NCBI GenBank assembly: GCA_036873755.1
Contig: JAVTVY010025245.1
Span: forward strand, 1 to 64,000
Source: Hanleya hanleyi
Taxonomy: Eukaryota > Mollusca > Polyplacophora > Lepidopleurida > Hanleyidae
DNA length: 64,000 nt
Reading direction: 5' to 3'
The notes beneath the pieces were generated by a model. That model was not told the origin of the DNA. It saw nothing but the letters and a program-made list of their open reading frames with translations, and did not search any database. Position numbers and translations under genes: made by a program. Each line of letters begins with the position of its first letter. Position 1 is the stretch's first letter. Positions 18,293 to 29,689 of this stretch are shown piece by piece.

Positions 18293-19235
18293 ACCCACCG
18301 ACATTAAAAAATCGAATAAAATTTAAAATTGCCACTTTTAAATTTCCTATGAAAGTTTGAACATAAAGACTTTTAACCCTCTTTTTATTTCTGATTGTAT
18401 GAATTAGGCTGTTGTACTCTTATCTGAAACAATGCCAGCAAATAAAAATGCCAAACAACAAAAATAATACCTTTCACTATAATTTTTCACTGTAAGTCAG
18501 TGAATTGTTGTTGTTGTTAAATGCTGCTAATATTACTTAGGCAATAAGGACGTTCAATGTAAATCAGGAACCTTCACTGGCTATGTGATCTATCACTCTG
18601 TCACGGTATACCCATATTTTGACAGTGATGCAGTATGTCAGAGCTAGGAGGGTGTTTCAACAACTCAGCCGATACAGCATGGTTTAAGTTGAAGCATGAA
18701 GCTGTTGGAACAAGTGCAAAATTCGTTAAATTGTTCTGGAAGACACCCACAGCCACAACAAAATGATGACAATGTTAGATTTGGAGTGTATGTTGGCAGT
18801 TAACATGTGACTTAACATACAGTTTTTGACCTTGAGAAAACAGGTCAACATGAGTCATATTCAAAAAGTTCAGGTCCATCATCAGATGCATATATGTGGT
18901 ATCAATTTAGAATGCCTAGCTATATTTCATGTTATATCATAATATAAAGTATATAACCTAGAGAAAATAGGTTCAGTCAAATGGGATAGGCTTCTAGTCA
19001 GTCAAATTGAACATCACCTGCTATTTTTATAATTGGACAGCTATTGTTTTCAACCTGTGCAAATTCAGACGAAAATAGTTAATTTAACACCATACAGTAA
19101 GGATCATTCATTTGTTAAGTTTCTTATGCATTTTATCTATCCAATTTCACAGGAAAATAAACTATAATTTGAACCATCTCTTGTTAATATGCATGTACAG
19201 ATTGACAGCCCTTAGTGAACATTATTGAACCTTAA
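18293..19235. other. AT-rich, no gene recognised
   Basis: No ORF above background, no repeat and no RNA gene seen. Confidence 0.45.
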
Positions 19236-19561
19236 TGGTGTGATTCAGGTGTTACAATACACACTCTACAAATGTTGTAACTCGCATGGGAATATACAAT
19301 TATGAAACATGCGAGTTACAACATTTGTAGGTTTCCATCAATTCTGATGCGGATTGCCAAAAAAATTATACCTATATTATCTTAAAATGACAAGTCTTAT
19401 CCAAACTTCATGTCATGTAGAAGTATTCAATGTAGGTACATACCCACTTTATCACCATACTTTATTCATTTGTGCACAGTTTACTTAGTTCTTGCCAGAT
19501 AACCAGATTATGTATTGTTTTCATCAATTAGAGTGTGTATTGTATCACCTGAATCACACCA
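19236..19561. mobile_element. MITE of 326 bp with 33-36-bp TIRs and an internal hairpin
   Basis: TGGTGTGATTCAGGTG...ACACACTCTA at 19236-19268 is matched in inverted form at 19529-19561. Directly inside the left TIR, 19266-19331 holds a second hairpin with 23-bp arms (CTACAAATGTTGTAACTCGC and complement). No coding capacity; a target duplication is not obvious. Confidence 0.75.
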
Positions 19562-20955
19562 TTTGTAGATCGCTGTCAGGTTATCGCTTAACAATTTCTG
19601 AAAATGACAGCATTTTAATATCCGTCCTACTGGCTTACCTATTCATAAAAGTGTATTGGCTATGATCACATTATGCCTTGTATATATACATGTACTGTGC
19701 GTATGGAACTGTTTGTAACTTTGTTCACTGCTGAAGATGCTATAACTAATAGCGAACTATACAGAATGAAATTTGTCATCTCTACTCGAAGTTGATTTTC
19801 TTCTCTATAATTGGAAAATCTTCAGTGGTTCCAATGGATTACTTCAATTAGATATACTTATAAAAATTTCCCAGGTGGGATGTGCCATATAGCAGGTATG
19901 TAGAAGTTCCACTTCAAAAATCTTTCTACTTTTTCAGTTCAAAAAATAATTATCAACATTTGTAACTATGCTGTCAAAATGCAATGGTATGTGCGATTTC
20001 ACATCTTCAGTTTCAAATAAATTCTGGGGACTTCCACACAAAACAAAAAATTGTGCATTAACTGAGTGATAATTTGTGATTTTATTCATTGAAAATTGGC
20101 CAGAATGCATCCCCAGAAATCTGGAAGCCCATGCAGGGCTATGTCAGTAATGGAGAGAGAAATAGCACTGATTTTGGAAATGAAGTGTTTACTTTGTGTT
20201 GTGTCTACTAGCCCACATATGTAAAGTGCATTATGCAATAAGTCAACAATTACAGGTCTTATTACCTGAATGGTCAACATACAGTCCTATAATATAAGGC
20301 CTGAAAGGTAAAGCAGAATATCAGTGTTACAGTATGTCTATTTGACAAAAATGGTCGGACTTCAAGCTCACTTGAATCCTTTCTCCATACTGACCAGACA
20401 CTCATGGCAGCATATTTTCTCTGACTGCATTTTAGTTATGTGTGTAAGCAGGGGTTGATGTAGCCTTGATTTAGATATATTTAGCTGACTTTACCATGTG
20501 CCACATGATTATGCCAGCACTAACAGCACCAATGTCCTTACAATCCATTTTTAAAACATAATGTTAATAAAATTAGTAATTGTAAAAAAGAATGTATAAT
20601 GAGATATAAATCAAGCATTGTGTTGATGGGCTGCAAAATCCGTATGAGAGGTGGGACTTCAATTTTAATCAATCAAAAAAAAAACTTTCAGTCCCTTGAA
20701 ATCCTTTGTCTGTCTGACAATAATAAACTTCATGAACAGTTGAAACACCAATAAGTTTACTGCCTATAGTTCCACCCAATGATGAACAATATCACGAACC
20801 TACATGATGAAGCAAACTCCTCAGATGTGGCCTGGGGAATGTATAGATATTGGACTCAAGTCATGAGAATTTCATATATTTAAAAAATGGCCATTTGGCC
20901 CTACATGGGATGTGAATTATAACACTGGGAATGTTATATTGATGTTCAGCAAAAT
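19562..20955. other. AT-rich, no gene recognised
   Basis: Only short ORFs (up to 64 codons at 20086-20280, minus) without domains. No repeat structure was seen. Confidence 0.45.
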
Positions 20956-20959
20956 AGAA

Positions 20960-21600
20960 TTATTTTTCCCTGATTAAGAAGCAAATTTTCATTTTTGTGA
21001 ATACAAAATCTTATTTTGAGATGCAAAAATGCGTCTCCATGATTCGCCAACACCACCAAAATCTTGTCAGTTCTTTGCCTATCTTGCAAGATCATTATAC
21101 TCAAATTTCATGGAAATCAAACACGTTGTTCAGAAGATATGATGTTACACATGTTTACCTGCATTCATGTCTATAGCGCCATCTAGTGATTACCAAATGC
21201 CACGAAAAACAAGCGGGTGAAATCTAAAGCCCTAGGGAGATGGCACATAAAAGTTTAATGGAAAAAACTTTAATCGTGATAATGGTTATTGAGGTTTTGA
21301 CGTTAAGTCAGATAAATGAGATTTTTCATTTAAATGGCAATTTGATTCGCACGGAAAGGGAATTATCATGTCGGCAATCCTATATTTATGCTTGGCAACC
21401 TAGAATAGAACAGTTTTTAAATATTTCTCCAAGCGAATTTGTGAATTTTCATTTGACAAAAAACTTTTTTTTTTGAGACGCAAAAAAACTTGACTTTATA
21501 ATTATGCCAGCTACACCAAAACCTTTTCAGCACATTGACTATCCTTCAAGATCATTGTAATAAAATTTCAAAAAAATCAGACAAGCCGTTCGATTAGGGG
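20960..21600. repeat. Diverged monomers of a repeat continued at 24268-24480
   Basis: Two units share GAGAYGCAAAAA, CACCAAAAYCTTKTCAG, CAAGATCATT and AATTTCA blocks; the second is broken by the element at 21601-24267 and appears to resume at 24268. The CGCCATCTAGTG (21177-21188) and CGCCACCTAGTGG (24329-24341) blocks are the matching points in the two units. Confidence 0.6.
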
Positions 21601-22080
21601 CCGAAGTGCTACCGCCCGTTCTCAGGACAAGGCCGTTCTCAGGACAGGCCGTTCTCAGGACAGTATGTTATAGCATTGGCTAACACAGCCAGGCAGCAGG
21701 CAGACAGTGCTCTGCTCAGTGAAGTGGAACGACATTGGGCGCATTGTCTAGTGCTTAGCTGAGGCCACCACAAGCTGTGCAGTGGACTGGAAGAGAAGAT
21801 CTACCTAATCAACCATTCCTCAACTCCGGCCATGAATTACTAAAGTTTACTCTTCTGATCTCCGGGGGGTATTTTCAGAACAATTTACAATCAGAAAATA
21901 TTAAAGCTATTTCACTGCTTCCTCAGGTCATGTTTGCAAACAAGAAAACAAGGAGTAAAGACAATATAAATTATTTTATTCCCAGCCTTAAATTTTACCA
22001 AATACAAGGTACCTAAATCATTATAAAAAAATCATTATTTTTTGTTATATTTTATTTTTTATTTATTCATTTTTTTTTAA

Positions 22081-22360
22081 AGAAGAACAAACAAACAGTA
22101 GTAAAGTAGAATAAAAGTTATCCCCCCACCCCCTTAATTTTAAATACGACAATGGTACTAAATAATGAATTGTGTGATAAAAATATAAACTATCAAGCAT
22201 TGACAAAGAAGAACAAACAAACAGTAGTAAAGTAAAATAAAGGATTTTATTCACCCCCCCTCCCCTGCTTTTAATTTTAACTAAGATACTGGTACTGAAA
22301 GTGAACTATTGTCATGCATAACTAATTATGTGATAAAAATATAAACTGTCAAGCATTTAA
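22081..22360. repeat. Tandem duplication of about 125-150 bp
   Basis: The block starting AAGAAGAACAAACAAACAGT at about 22080 recurs at 22207; both copies end in GATAAAAATATAAACT and TCAAGCATT. Confidence 0.8.
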
Positions 22361-22791
22361 TGTTGGATATTAATATTAAAATTTCAATTAATTCAACTAC
22401 ATTATATACATCTATGCATATTGCCCATTCTATTAATATTAGTTTTTACAAGAAAAAAAACAAAAAACAAGTTTCTCAAAAGTCAATCGGGTCAGCACAT
22501 ATTTTGTAAATTGCACAAATATGGAGCACTGTGCATGACAATAGTTCACTTTCATTATTGTAAATAAAAATAATGTTTTTAATAATACAAATATTAGAAA
22601 ACTAAAGAATCAATCAGCATATTCATATACATATAATCATTTTTAACAGCACATTTGTATTTCATTCAATAAATATACGGTACTCCATGGTAACACAGAA
22701 ATAATACAAGAAAAGAACAAATTGAATCTACTTATAATAATGTGTAGCTAACTAAATGAGGATAAAAACACTTTATTTCAAATCAAATTAT

Positions 22792-23095
22792 TTACAAGAA
22801 GAACAAAAGTATTGGGTCGGATTGAGGCTGGGATTCTGGGTCGGATTGAGGCTGGGATTCTGGGTATTGAGGCTGGGATTCTGGGTCGGATGGAGGATTG
22901 GAAGGAGGTGGTATATCCAACAGGTCCGAAATCAATGGGTTGGGCGAGCTGGTAAATGATCCACAGGTTGAAAGATGTTGTTGAAAACGCACCTTCTTGA
23001 TAATTGTCTTCGGACAGAAAGGACAATGAAAGTGTGTAGTTCCCTCTTTATATCCCGGACATAATTGAGCGCATCCAGTTATCTTGTAGCATACA
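22792..23095 (-). CDS. Zinc-finger exon with Pro/Gln-rich tail
   Basis: Reads CAQLCPGYKEGTTHFHCPFC then a HLSTC: a C-x2-C-x12-H-x3-C finger. It is followed by a Ser/Pro-rich stretch and 2-3 degenerate repeats of DPESQPQ, matching a 24-bp-type minisatellite at 22815-22895. A polypyrimidine/CAG-like boundary near 23095 suggests a 3' splice site. It is a partial gene; the N-terminal partner is the exon at 23526-23655. Whether it is transposon cargo or a captured host exon is unknown. Confidence 0.5.
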
Positions 23096-23525
23096 TAAAA
23101 ATAAAAATAATTATTTTTAAAATATGATATAAACATCCAGGGAAATTAAATTATTAAAAATGTGATAGAATTATAAATATTAAGTATGCATAATAAGAAC
23201 ACTAAGAGAAAGCATTTTATTTAAATGTATATATTTTTAATTTTAAGGTTCATTAGAGTATAGTTTTAACAATCGTCCCTGGGTTTGACAAATAATCTAG
23301 ATCAAATTGCTTTTTAGATTATTTGTATTTTTAATATCAGACTGGACGTTGCCAACACTCAAAACAGAGCATTGAGAAAGGACCTTGAAATCACACAGGT
23401 ACGACATGTGATTCTAAGAGTTATTTCAAGCATACTGACGTTGTTTTACAGGATTATAAAGCAGGAAAGTATATGTAGCTTTATACACACATCTAAACTA
23501 GGGAAAACAACATTACTAGTCTTAC

Positions 23526-23655
23526 CTCTCAATTGAACTGTCCCTCTGGTACCCGAGAAATGGGTTCCCAAGTGTATTTTGACTTTGCTTTTCCATGTTG
23601 GTTTAAATCTGGACACTGGGCATATCGGGCAATGAAAAAGGTTTCCATCGCAGTC
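23526..23655 (-). CDS. Duplicate zinc-finger exon with good splice signals
   Basis: Reads DCDGNLFHCPICPVSRF then a KIHLGTHF: C-x2-C-x15-H-x3-H. The exon ends at AGAG|GTAAGAC (donor complement at 23521-23525) and is preceded by a pyrimidine-poor ...GGCAG acceptor candidate. The finger and a downstream CCCTGGGTTTGA ... CTTTTTAGATTATTT segment (23264-23330 and 23780-23840) both recur about 0.5 kb apart, so the two exons look like an exon duplication. Confidence 0.5.
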
Positions 23656-24072
23656 TGCCTTTTTTTTATATCTATAACATTGTGTGTGCATTATACATAT
23701 TACCACAATCTCTTAATTAAACTTACAATACAAGACAGATCTGCCTGAAATGCTGGATTTGCATGGATATATTTTAATGTCGACAATCAACCCTGGGTTT
23801 GAAAAATAATTTAGAACACGCTTTTTAGATTATTTTTATTATTCAATAAATTTGTTATTTCTTCAGCCAATGTTAAATTAATTTAAACTTTACGTTCTCT
23901 TCAGTCAATGTTAAATTGATTTAAACTTTACGTTTAACTTGCCATGCTCAGTAATCCATATATACAAATCAATTAGTTTTTGTTGTTGTTTTATATATTA
24001 TCAGAAGTTGGTGAACAAAATGTCTGTCAAATGTCTCATAATAACTTATAGGCTTCATGGTCTGAGTCAGTG

Positions 24073-24106
24073 CATGGAGACTACTAAATCTTTAGTAGTC
24101 TCCATG
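24073..24106. repeat. Perfect short palindrome
   Basis: CATGGAGACTACTAAA and its complement lie back to back with a 2-base spacer, flanked by a direct repeat of GGTCTGAGTCAGTG. Confidence 0.8.
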
Positions 24107-24872
24107 GTCTGAGTCAGTGGGAGAGCTTTATTTACCACTCGGCTGCTCACTCCACTGGTAGCAGCAGAGCTTCATTGTCCTGTCATTAGCCCTGCAGTGA
24201 GCCACTGTCCTGACAAAGGCCTTTTCCTGAGAAAGGATTTTCCTCTGACTGTGCGGTAGCACTTCGGGTACTGTTGAGCCGTTCAGACGAAATCGTCAGA
24301 GAAAGGTTTACCTATGCTCTGACTACAACGCCACCTAGTGGTGAGCAGCGGCTGTCAAAACACAACCAGACAAATTTCCCAGGCCTAAAGAGATAGCTAG
24401 TACACCAAGTCTGACCCGAAAATATTTAATGGTTTCAGAGATATTCACGTTTAAAGTCGCGGCGGCGGAGCCGTTTCTCATGAAAACATAAGAGCATCCA
24501 CTTTGTGGAATAGCACTGACTTGTCAGAATAGAAATCAAAGATCATCTACCTCACTGAAGATTCAAGAGATCATACGTTAACAGTAGCATAATGTTGAAC
24601 TCTGGTCCATCACCGCCGCTATTCTGAATATACCCCTTCTTTTCGAAAGGTTAAAGAGAGGAAAGAACACTCACCATTAAAAGCAGCGTGAAATCTGTCA
24701 TCCATATTTTTCTTATCTGGCTGGCCATGGACACCCTCTGTGCTGTTATCAGCGTCCCAGTGGAATAGAGGTCGTTACATGCCAGCATCATGCCCCGTAG
24801 GCAGTAAGAGGCAAAGGTCGTATTTCACTTCTAATAATACACCCTCATTACATCAGTCACTGATCTATTAGT

Positions 24873-25195
24873 GAGTGAGTGAATAGAATTTAACGTCGCT
24901 TTCAACAATATTTCAGCTATATCGCGACGAATCAACTAAGCACCACCCAGCCAAGTTGCGTTCCTGTTGCTTCAAAGAAGAAATCTTTGAAGCAGCATGG
25001 AACCAGACACCCTCCATCCACCCTATAAAACACTGAGGACAGCACACAAGACACAGACAGGACGCTTACATGGTGCAATAAAGACAAGTGATATTACAGT
25101 GCTAGACACCACATTATCAAGTTCCTGTTGCTTCTCAGCAAAATGCATTGAGGCAACAGGAACATGTACCCACCCAATCACCCGCCTAATCTATT
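24873..25195 (-). mobile_element. SINE-like element, copy 1 (mollusc-type tail, non-5S head)
   Basis: On the minus strand it ends with a tail (CGTCGCGATATAGCTGAAA ... GCGACGTTAAATTCTATTC, then CACTCACTCAC) shared with the 5S-derived SINE. The head differs and contains two hairpins: CCTGTTGC...GCAACAGG, and CAAAGA..TTCTTTG. It matches 62511-62826 along its full length in the opposite orientation. Confidence 0.75.
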
Positions 25196-25750
25196 AGTCT
25201 ACAGTAGCCATGAGGCAGGACTATAATTTCGTGGCCAGAGACTTTGACGAGCATGGCTTGCCTTTCCGTAACCGTCGAGTACGCTGGTCGAATCGTATTT
25301 TTGAACCAACTCTAAACAGTATTTTTGATGATTTGTTGTTTTGGTTTTGGATAGAAAGGAATAAACAATCGCCTCCTGCCAGCTCTACGATCTTCAGTAC
25401 GATTCATGTAACAAACAAGTGCTCGAATCAGACACATTACCATGCCAGATTCTAGACCAGACAAAAGGAAATCAGATTAGCCCCAACTCAGGGACTGTTG
25501 ATAGTACCATGTATTTCCAGTTCCTAGAGTGTCTGATTGTCCTTACATCTAGTGAACGGAGCTCTAACACACGAGCTGTCGAAACAAGTGCCATCAAAAA
25601 CACAGTTCTGTACGAAAGCATCTTGAGCTCAAAAGGATTGATCAACTCAAAATGTGCCTCACCTAATTTACGAAATACAAGGGCTTAATCCCAATTTGGT
25701 AGCTTAGGCGTGACTGACCGATTCATACTTTTAATGAGTACATTCAATTT
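25196..25750. other. No gene recognised
   Basis: Two overlapping + ORFs of 81 and 89 codons (25210-25455, 25419-25688) have no recognised domain; I treat them as chance. Confidence 0.35.
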
Positions 25751-26215
25751 TTAATCAGTCACGGGGTTAATGCCAATACCCAGAAGAATAGGCTGAGCGA
25801 TTGCTGCTCTATAGCCTTCCACTGTTGAAGGTAACAAGCCCCTGTCCTCAAAAAGAAAGAGTATGAAATCTGCTACTTGAGGAATAGTGGCTTTGAATGA
25901 ATTGAACACCGTGAACCACACAAAATATCGAAGACTGCTCACTTTGATTGGTATACTGCGAAAGAGGATGGTCTGATGGATTGTACCATCCTGCGACCAA
26001 CTTCCATTGGTTATCACGCTTGAATAAGATGTCCCTTGAGCACTTGCATACGTGGTAGTGGAACAGCTAGTCCCAGTTGGCCGTGGTAAATCGATGACTT
26101 GGGCTGACAGTAGATTGTGCCAAAGCGGAATTCGTCTAGGTACATCCGCTAATTGATCCAGTAGGTCCAGGAACCACGCCGTGCTAGCCACCACTGAACA
26201 ATGAGATATACGATA

Positions 26216-27085
26216 GGGTCGTACTAAAAACTGCGCGGAACTGCGCAGAACTGCGCGGAACTGCGCGGAGCTTAATTTCAACTGCGCGTGGATTATTTGA
26301 TGGATTTTTCTTTATTTGCTGACGAGCAGAATATTGATATTAATAAAACGGACAACAAAATCCGCAAAATGTCGCTTGAAACGAGAGAGAACGAAATTCA
26401 AATACGCAGAAATTATGTTTTACTGCCCGGAGATTCGCTTCTCTGGAATGGAATCGTTAATATTAGAGCACCTTATCCTACCTTATTCGTTATCATCTCA
26501 CTTGGAATCATTTGATTTGTTTTCTTCAACTGAGTCTTATGTGTGAAATTTCAACTGTCCGTAAGTATATATTGCCGGGTATCAATTTTAACTGCGCGGA
26601 AATCGAGCCCGTAAGCAAATTTGGCGTAAAAAGCTGCGCGGAAATCCATGGCACCTTCATCCCACACAGATTCTCCTGGATTGAACTAATTCTGATATGT
26701 ATGAATTTCAAAAGGCTTGCGTGTATGAATTTCATCTGTCCGAACGTGAACTTGGCATAAATTTCAACTGCGCGGAAATCGAGCCCGTATAAAGTTTAAC
26801 TGCGCGGAAATCCATGGTAGCTTCACCCCACGCAGATTCTCCTGGATTGAACTAAGTCTGATGTGTATGAATTTCATCTGTCCGAACGTGAACTTGTTAT
26901 AAATTTCAACTGCGCGGAAATCGAGCCCGTATAAAGTTTAACTGCGCGGAAATCCATGGTAGCTTCACCCCACGCAGATTCTCCTGGATTGAACTAAGTC
27001 TGATGTGTATGAATTTCAAAAGGCTTGCGTGTATGAATTTTATCTGTCAGTTCTGCGCAGTTCCGCGCAGTTTTTAGTACGACCG
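26216..27085. mobile_element. 870-bp hAT-like non-autonomous element with 8-bp target duplication
   Basis: TIRs GGTCGTACTAAAAACTGCGC (and about 18 further matching bases) at both ends. ATACGATA occurs directly outside each end (26208-26215, 27086-27093). 8-bp duplications are typical of hAT. The interior has CTGCGCGGAA about a dozen times and three tandem units of about 125-180 bp (26570-27050). The host sequence on either side is continuous DIRS protein coding. Confidence 0.85.
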
Positions 27086-28153
27086 ATACGATATGTGTTA
27101 TTGCATATGCAACTATGCCCATCCAATCCCGTGGAAGATCATCCACAGCATATGCCAACGGGTCCGGGTCCGGTGACATGAACAGGAATATTTGATCATT
27201 TTGCCTGGTGGCAAGCAAATCTGTCTGCAGCACCTCCCAAACATGTGCTATTTGTCTCAGGATGTCGGGGTCGATTTGCCATTCCGTAGGAATTATCTGA
27301 TTGCATCTCAATGGCGCATCTGCAGTGACATTCATACACCCCGGGATGAGCCTGGCCAACACTGTTATGTTGTTGTCCCAACACAGACCGAAAAAGATTT
27401 CCGCTTGGTTTGATAGTTGCGGGATCTTGTGCCCCTGCTGGTTGATGTAGGCAAACACTGTCATATTGTCCATTGCTATCAGCAGGTTCTTGCCCGTCAA
27501 TATGCTCACCCACGTGCGGATAGAATGTGTGACTGCCATAAACTCCAACACATTTATATGGTACGAGCAACTATAGATGCGTCCATGAACAAGTGATGTG
27601 TAGGACGAAACGGAAGTGGGGATACACCCAGCATTACATTGAGTGGATCCAGCCACCATTCGAGGCATTGTTTGACAACAGGTGTGACTGGTATCCATGG
27701 GTTCAACTGCCTCTTGCCCTGTTGATGATTCAGGAAAATCATTAAGGGACAAAACTACTGTCGACCTCCTGTGTTGATGTCAAGACACGGACTATTGCAG
27801 CAAAGTGTGAATCCCTGGCTCGAGATAACTTGAGAAACAGTGGAATCTTTAGTCAACGATTTCTGGGGGTTTGACGAGAGTTAATAGCGTATCGTAGTCC
27901 ACCCCCAGAAATTGCGCATTTGCGACAAAGTCATTTCTGATTTCTATGTGTGTGGGGGATAATGCAGAGAGATCAGTAACTTTAGGACAAACGGATTGTC
28001 CCGGATCAACTGCTCCTTGCAGGCATTGCTTGACAGTTAGTCGTTGATATAAAAGTGGTAGTTTATACCTTGACTGTGCTGGAATAGTGCCACTCTAGTG
28101 TACATCCAGGGGGAAGTGGAAAGACTGAACGGAAGCACTTGTATTTTAACTAT

Positions 28154-28326
28154 AGTGCAGCCTCACTATAATGTGCCTCGATATAGCGCTGATTCTGATA
28201 TAAGGTGGGTATTATGGTGTCCCCCAAATTGATGAATACATATTATTTTAGTCCTTTTATAAGGCTGAAAATCTGTGAGGTGGTTAAGTTTGGTACCCAA
28301 TAACAGTGTTATAGTGAGGTTACACT
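28154..28326. mobile_element. Pogo/Tigger-like MITE
   Basis: Left end AGTGCAGCCTCACTATAA and inverted right end AGTGTAACCTCACTATAA resemble the TIRs of pogo/Tigger-class mariner relatives. It splits the RT peptide after FPAERK. 173 bp, no coding capacity. A TA duplication is not clean. Confidence 0.65.
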
Positions 28327-29689
28327 TCCTCTCTGCTGGAAATATCGGGATATGCAGGTATGCATCCCTTAAATCCAGCAAGGTCATTCATTCTCCTTGT
28401 TTGAATGCCGACCAGATGGACCAGAATCACTCCATGCGGAAGTGTGGTGGTGGAGTAAGAAAGTTTTTAAGGCACTTCAGGTTTATACCATGCACATCTC
28501 GGAGACCTATAACAGCCGCCTTCACAGAGGCCTGTATCGCTGCTAGATATTCCACTCATAGAGGAATACGAGATGGAAGGGGAATAGCAGTCAGCGAGGG
28601 AATCATGCCGAACGATACAAGGTTATTCGCTAATCAACGAGCCATATATTATTGTTTGGATGACCCACAATCCTGCCCCATTTATAGCCCAGTTTTGCCA
28701 GAAGAACTGAATTCTTCCCCAACCAAAAGATCTTGATTGTGGTGTGACCAGAAATGTGAAAGTAAGGTGTTCCCGCCATACTGGAAGCCAATCAGTATGG
28801 CTCGAAACATCACTTAGGTTGCTTTGACTGCTGTGACCTCCACTCATTTACCCCACCTTCTTCTTGCCCCAGCCTGATAACTTGGGATCGTCCGAAGGGG
28901 GAATGGTTTCTGCTGTTGTCCCTGTGAACCCTTACTAGCCTTGGAACTGGAAGGCAGATTTGACTTTTTCGGTGAGGACCGGAAGTTGAGGGTGCCGACC
29001 CCTCACCCGGAAGCACAGAAAGTATCCGATCTGTCATGCTCAATGTGTGACATCTCAGGTCAGACTTCTGCTATGGAATCACCAAACAATAAAGACTAGG
29101 CTGTTGAGATTTCAAGCTTCTGGTGTGTATTCGTGCATGAGAGGAATGTATAGGCCCCTCTCTTCAAAAACACAAGCATTGCAGAAATGTAGGCGTTATG
29201 TACCAACAAATCTAACAGCACTGGAAGTTTATTCCCTTTTGTAGCTGTTTTTGACTTTTGGCACCTGCCAATGAAAACAAACCATCCTTGATTGCTAGTA
29301 GGAACCAGTCCAGATGTATTGTATTTTCTACTCCTTGGTCGGCTGCTTCCTCTAGTGTAATGGCCTGCTTGTTCGATAGTGGAACATTAAGGCTGGATTG
29401 TTTTATTAGTGCCCTATGGACACATATACCAAAAGCCTCATTTAACCTCTGCGACCAAACGCTGAATCCTGGACAACATATGACCTGTTCACCTTCTTCG
29501 CCACAGGGAAGGCCCAAGAAGATTCTGCAGGGGGGAAGTGAGCTCTAGGATGCATTCGATTGCCCTCACCTTGAGACCAGTCGAGGCCGGAAGCATCTGT
29601 ATTGACCTCGTAACCGGAAGTGTCGGGCTTCCTGCCAGTAAGGTCTCTTGAAAGGGATACAGCCTGTCAAATTAGCTTCCGGTTGAGGT

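Larger units (their letters stand above)
21601..24267. mobile_element. TIR-bounded element of 2.67 kb carrying zinc-finger exons
   Basis: CCGAAGTGCTACCGC at 21601-21615 is exactly inverted at 24253-24267. Subterminal CCGTTCTCAGGACA units occur three times on the left; related CTGACAAAGGCCTTTTCCTGA sequence lies on the right. The interior holds a tandem duplication (22081-22360) and two minus-strand zinc-finger exons. No transposase is recognised, and a clean target duplication could not be defined, so the superfamily is open. Confidence 0.65.
25751..29680 (-). pseudogene. Decayed second DIRS-like retrotransposon
   Basis: Minus-strand remnants in DIRS order. A gag-like part spans about 29680-28850, with an HLDWFLLAIKDGLFS peptide corresponding to the ADWFLLATSQIAL of the first DIRS. 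A pre-RT segment (GGRIQFFWQNWAINGAGLWV) and RT (DLRDAYLHIPIFPAERK; VLPFSLSTSPWMYTR; catalytic YxDD replaced by YINDY) span about 28850-27800. The thumb and RNase H (EWWLDPLNVMLGV, INVLEFMAV, LLIAMDNMTVFAYINQQG) span 27742-27094, and the start of a tyrosine-recombinase domain (VADFILFLFEDRGLLPSTVE) is at 25751-26207. Many frameshifts. The catalytic half of the recombinase is missing. Two elements are inserted in it (26216-27085 and 28154-28326). No inverted terminal repeats seen. Confidence 0.75.

Noticed and set aside
28275..28736. 153-codon plus-strand ORF
   Set aside because: Antisense to the decayed DIRS RT and crosses the pogo-like MITE.
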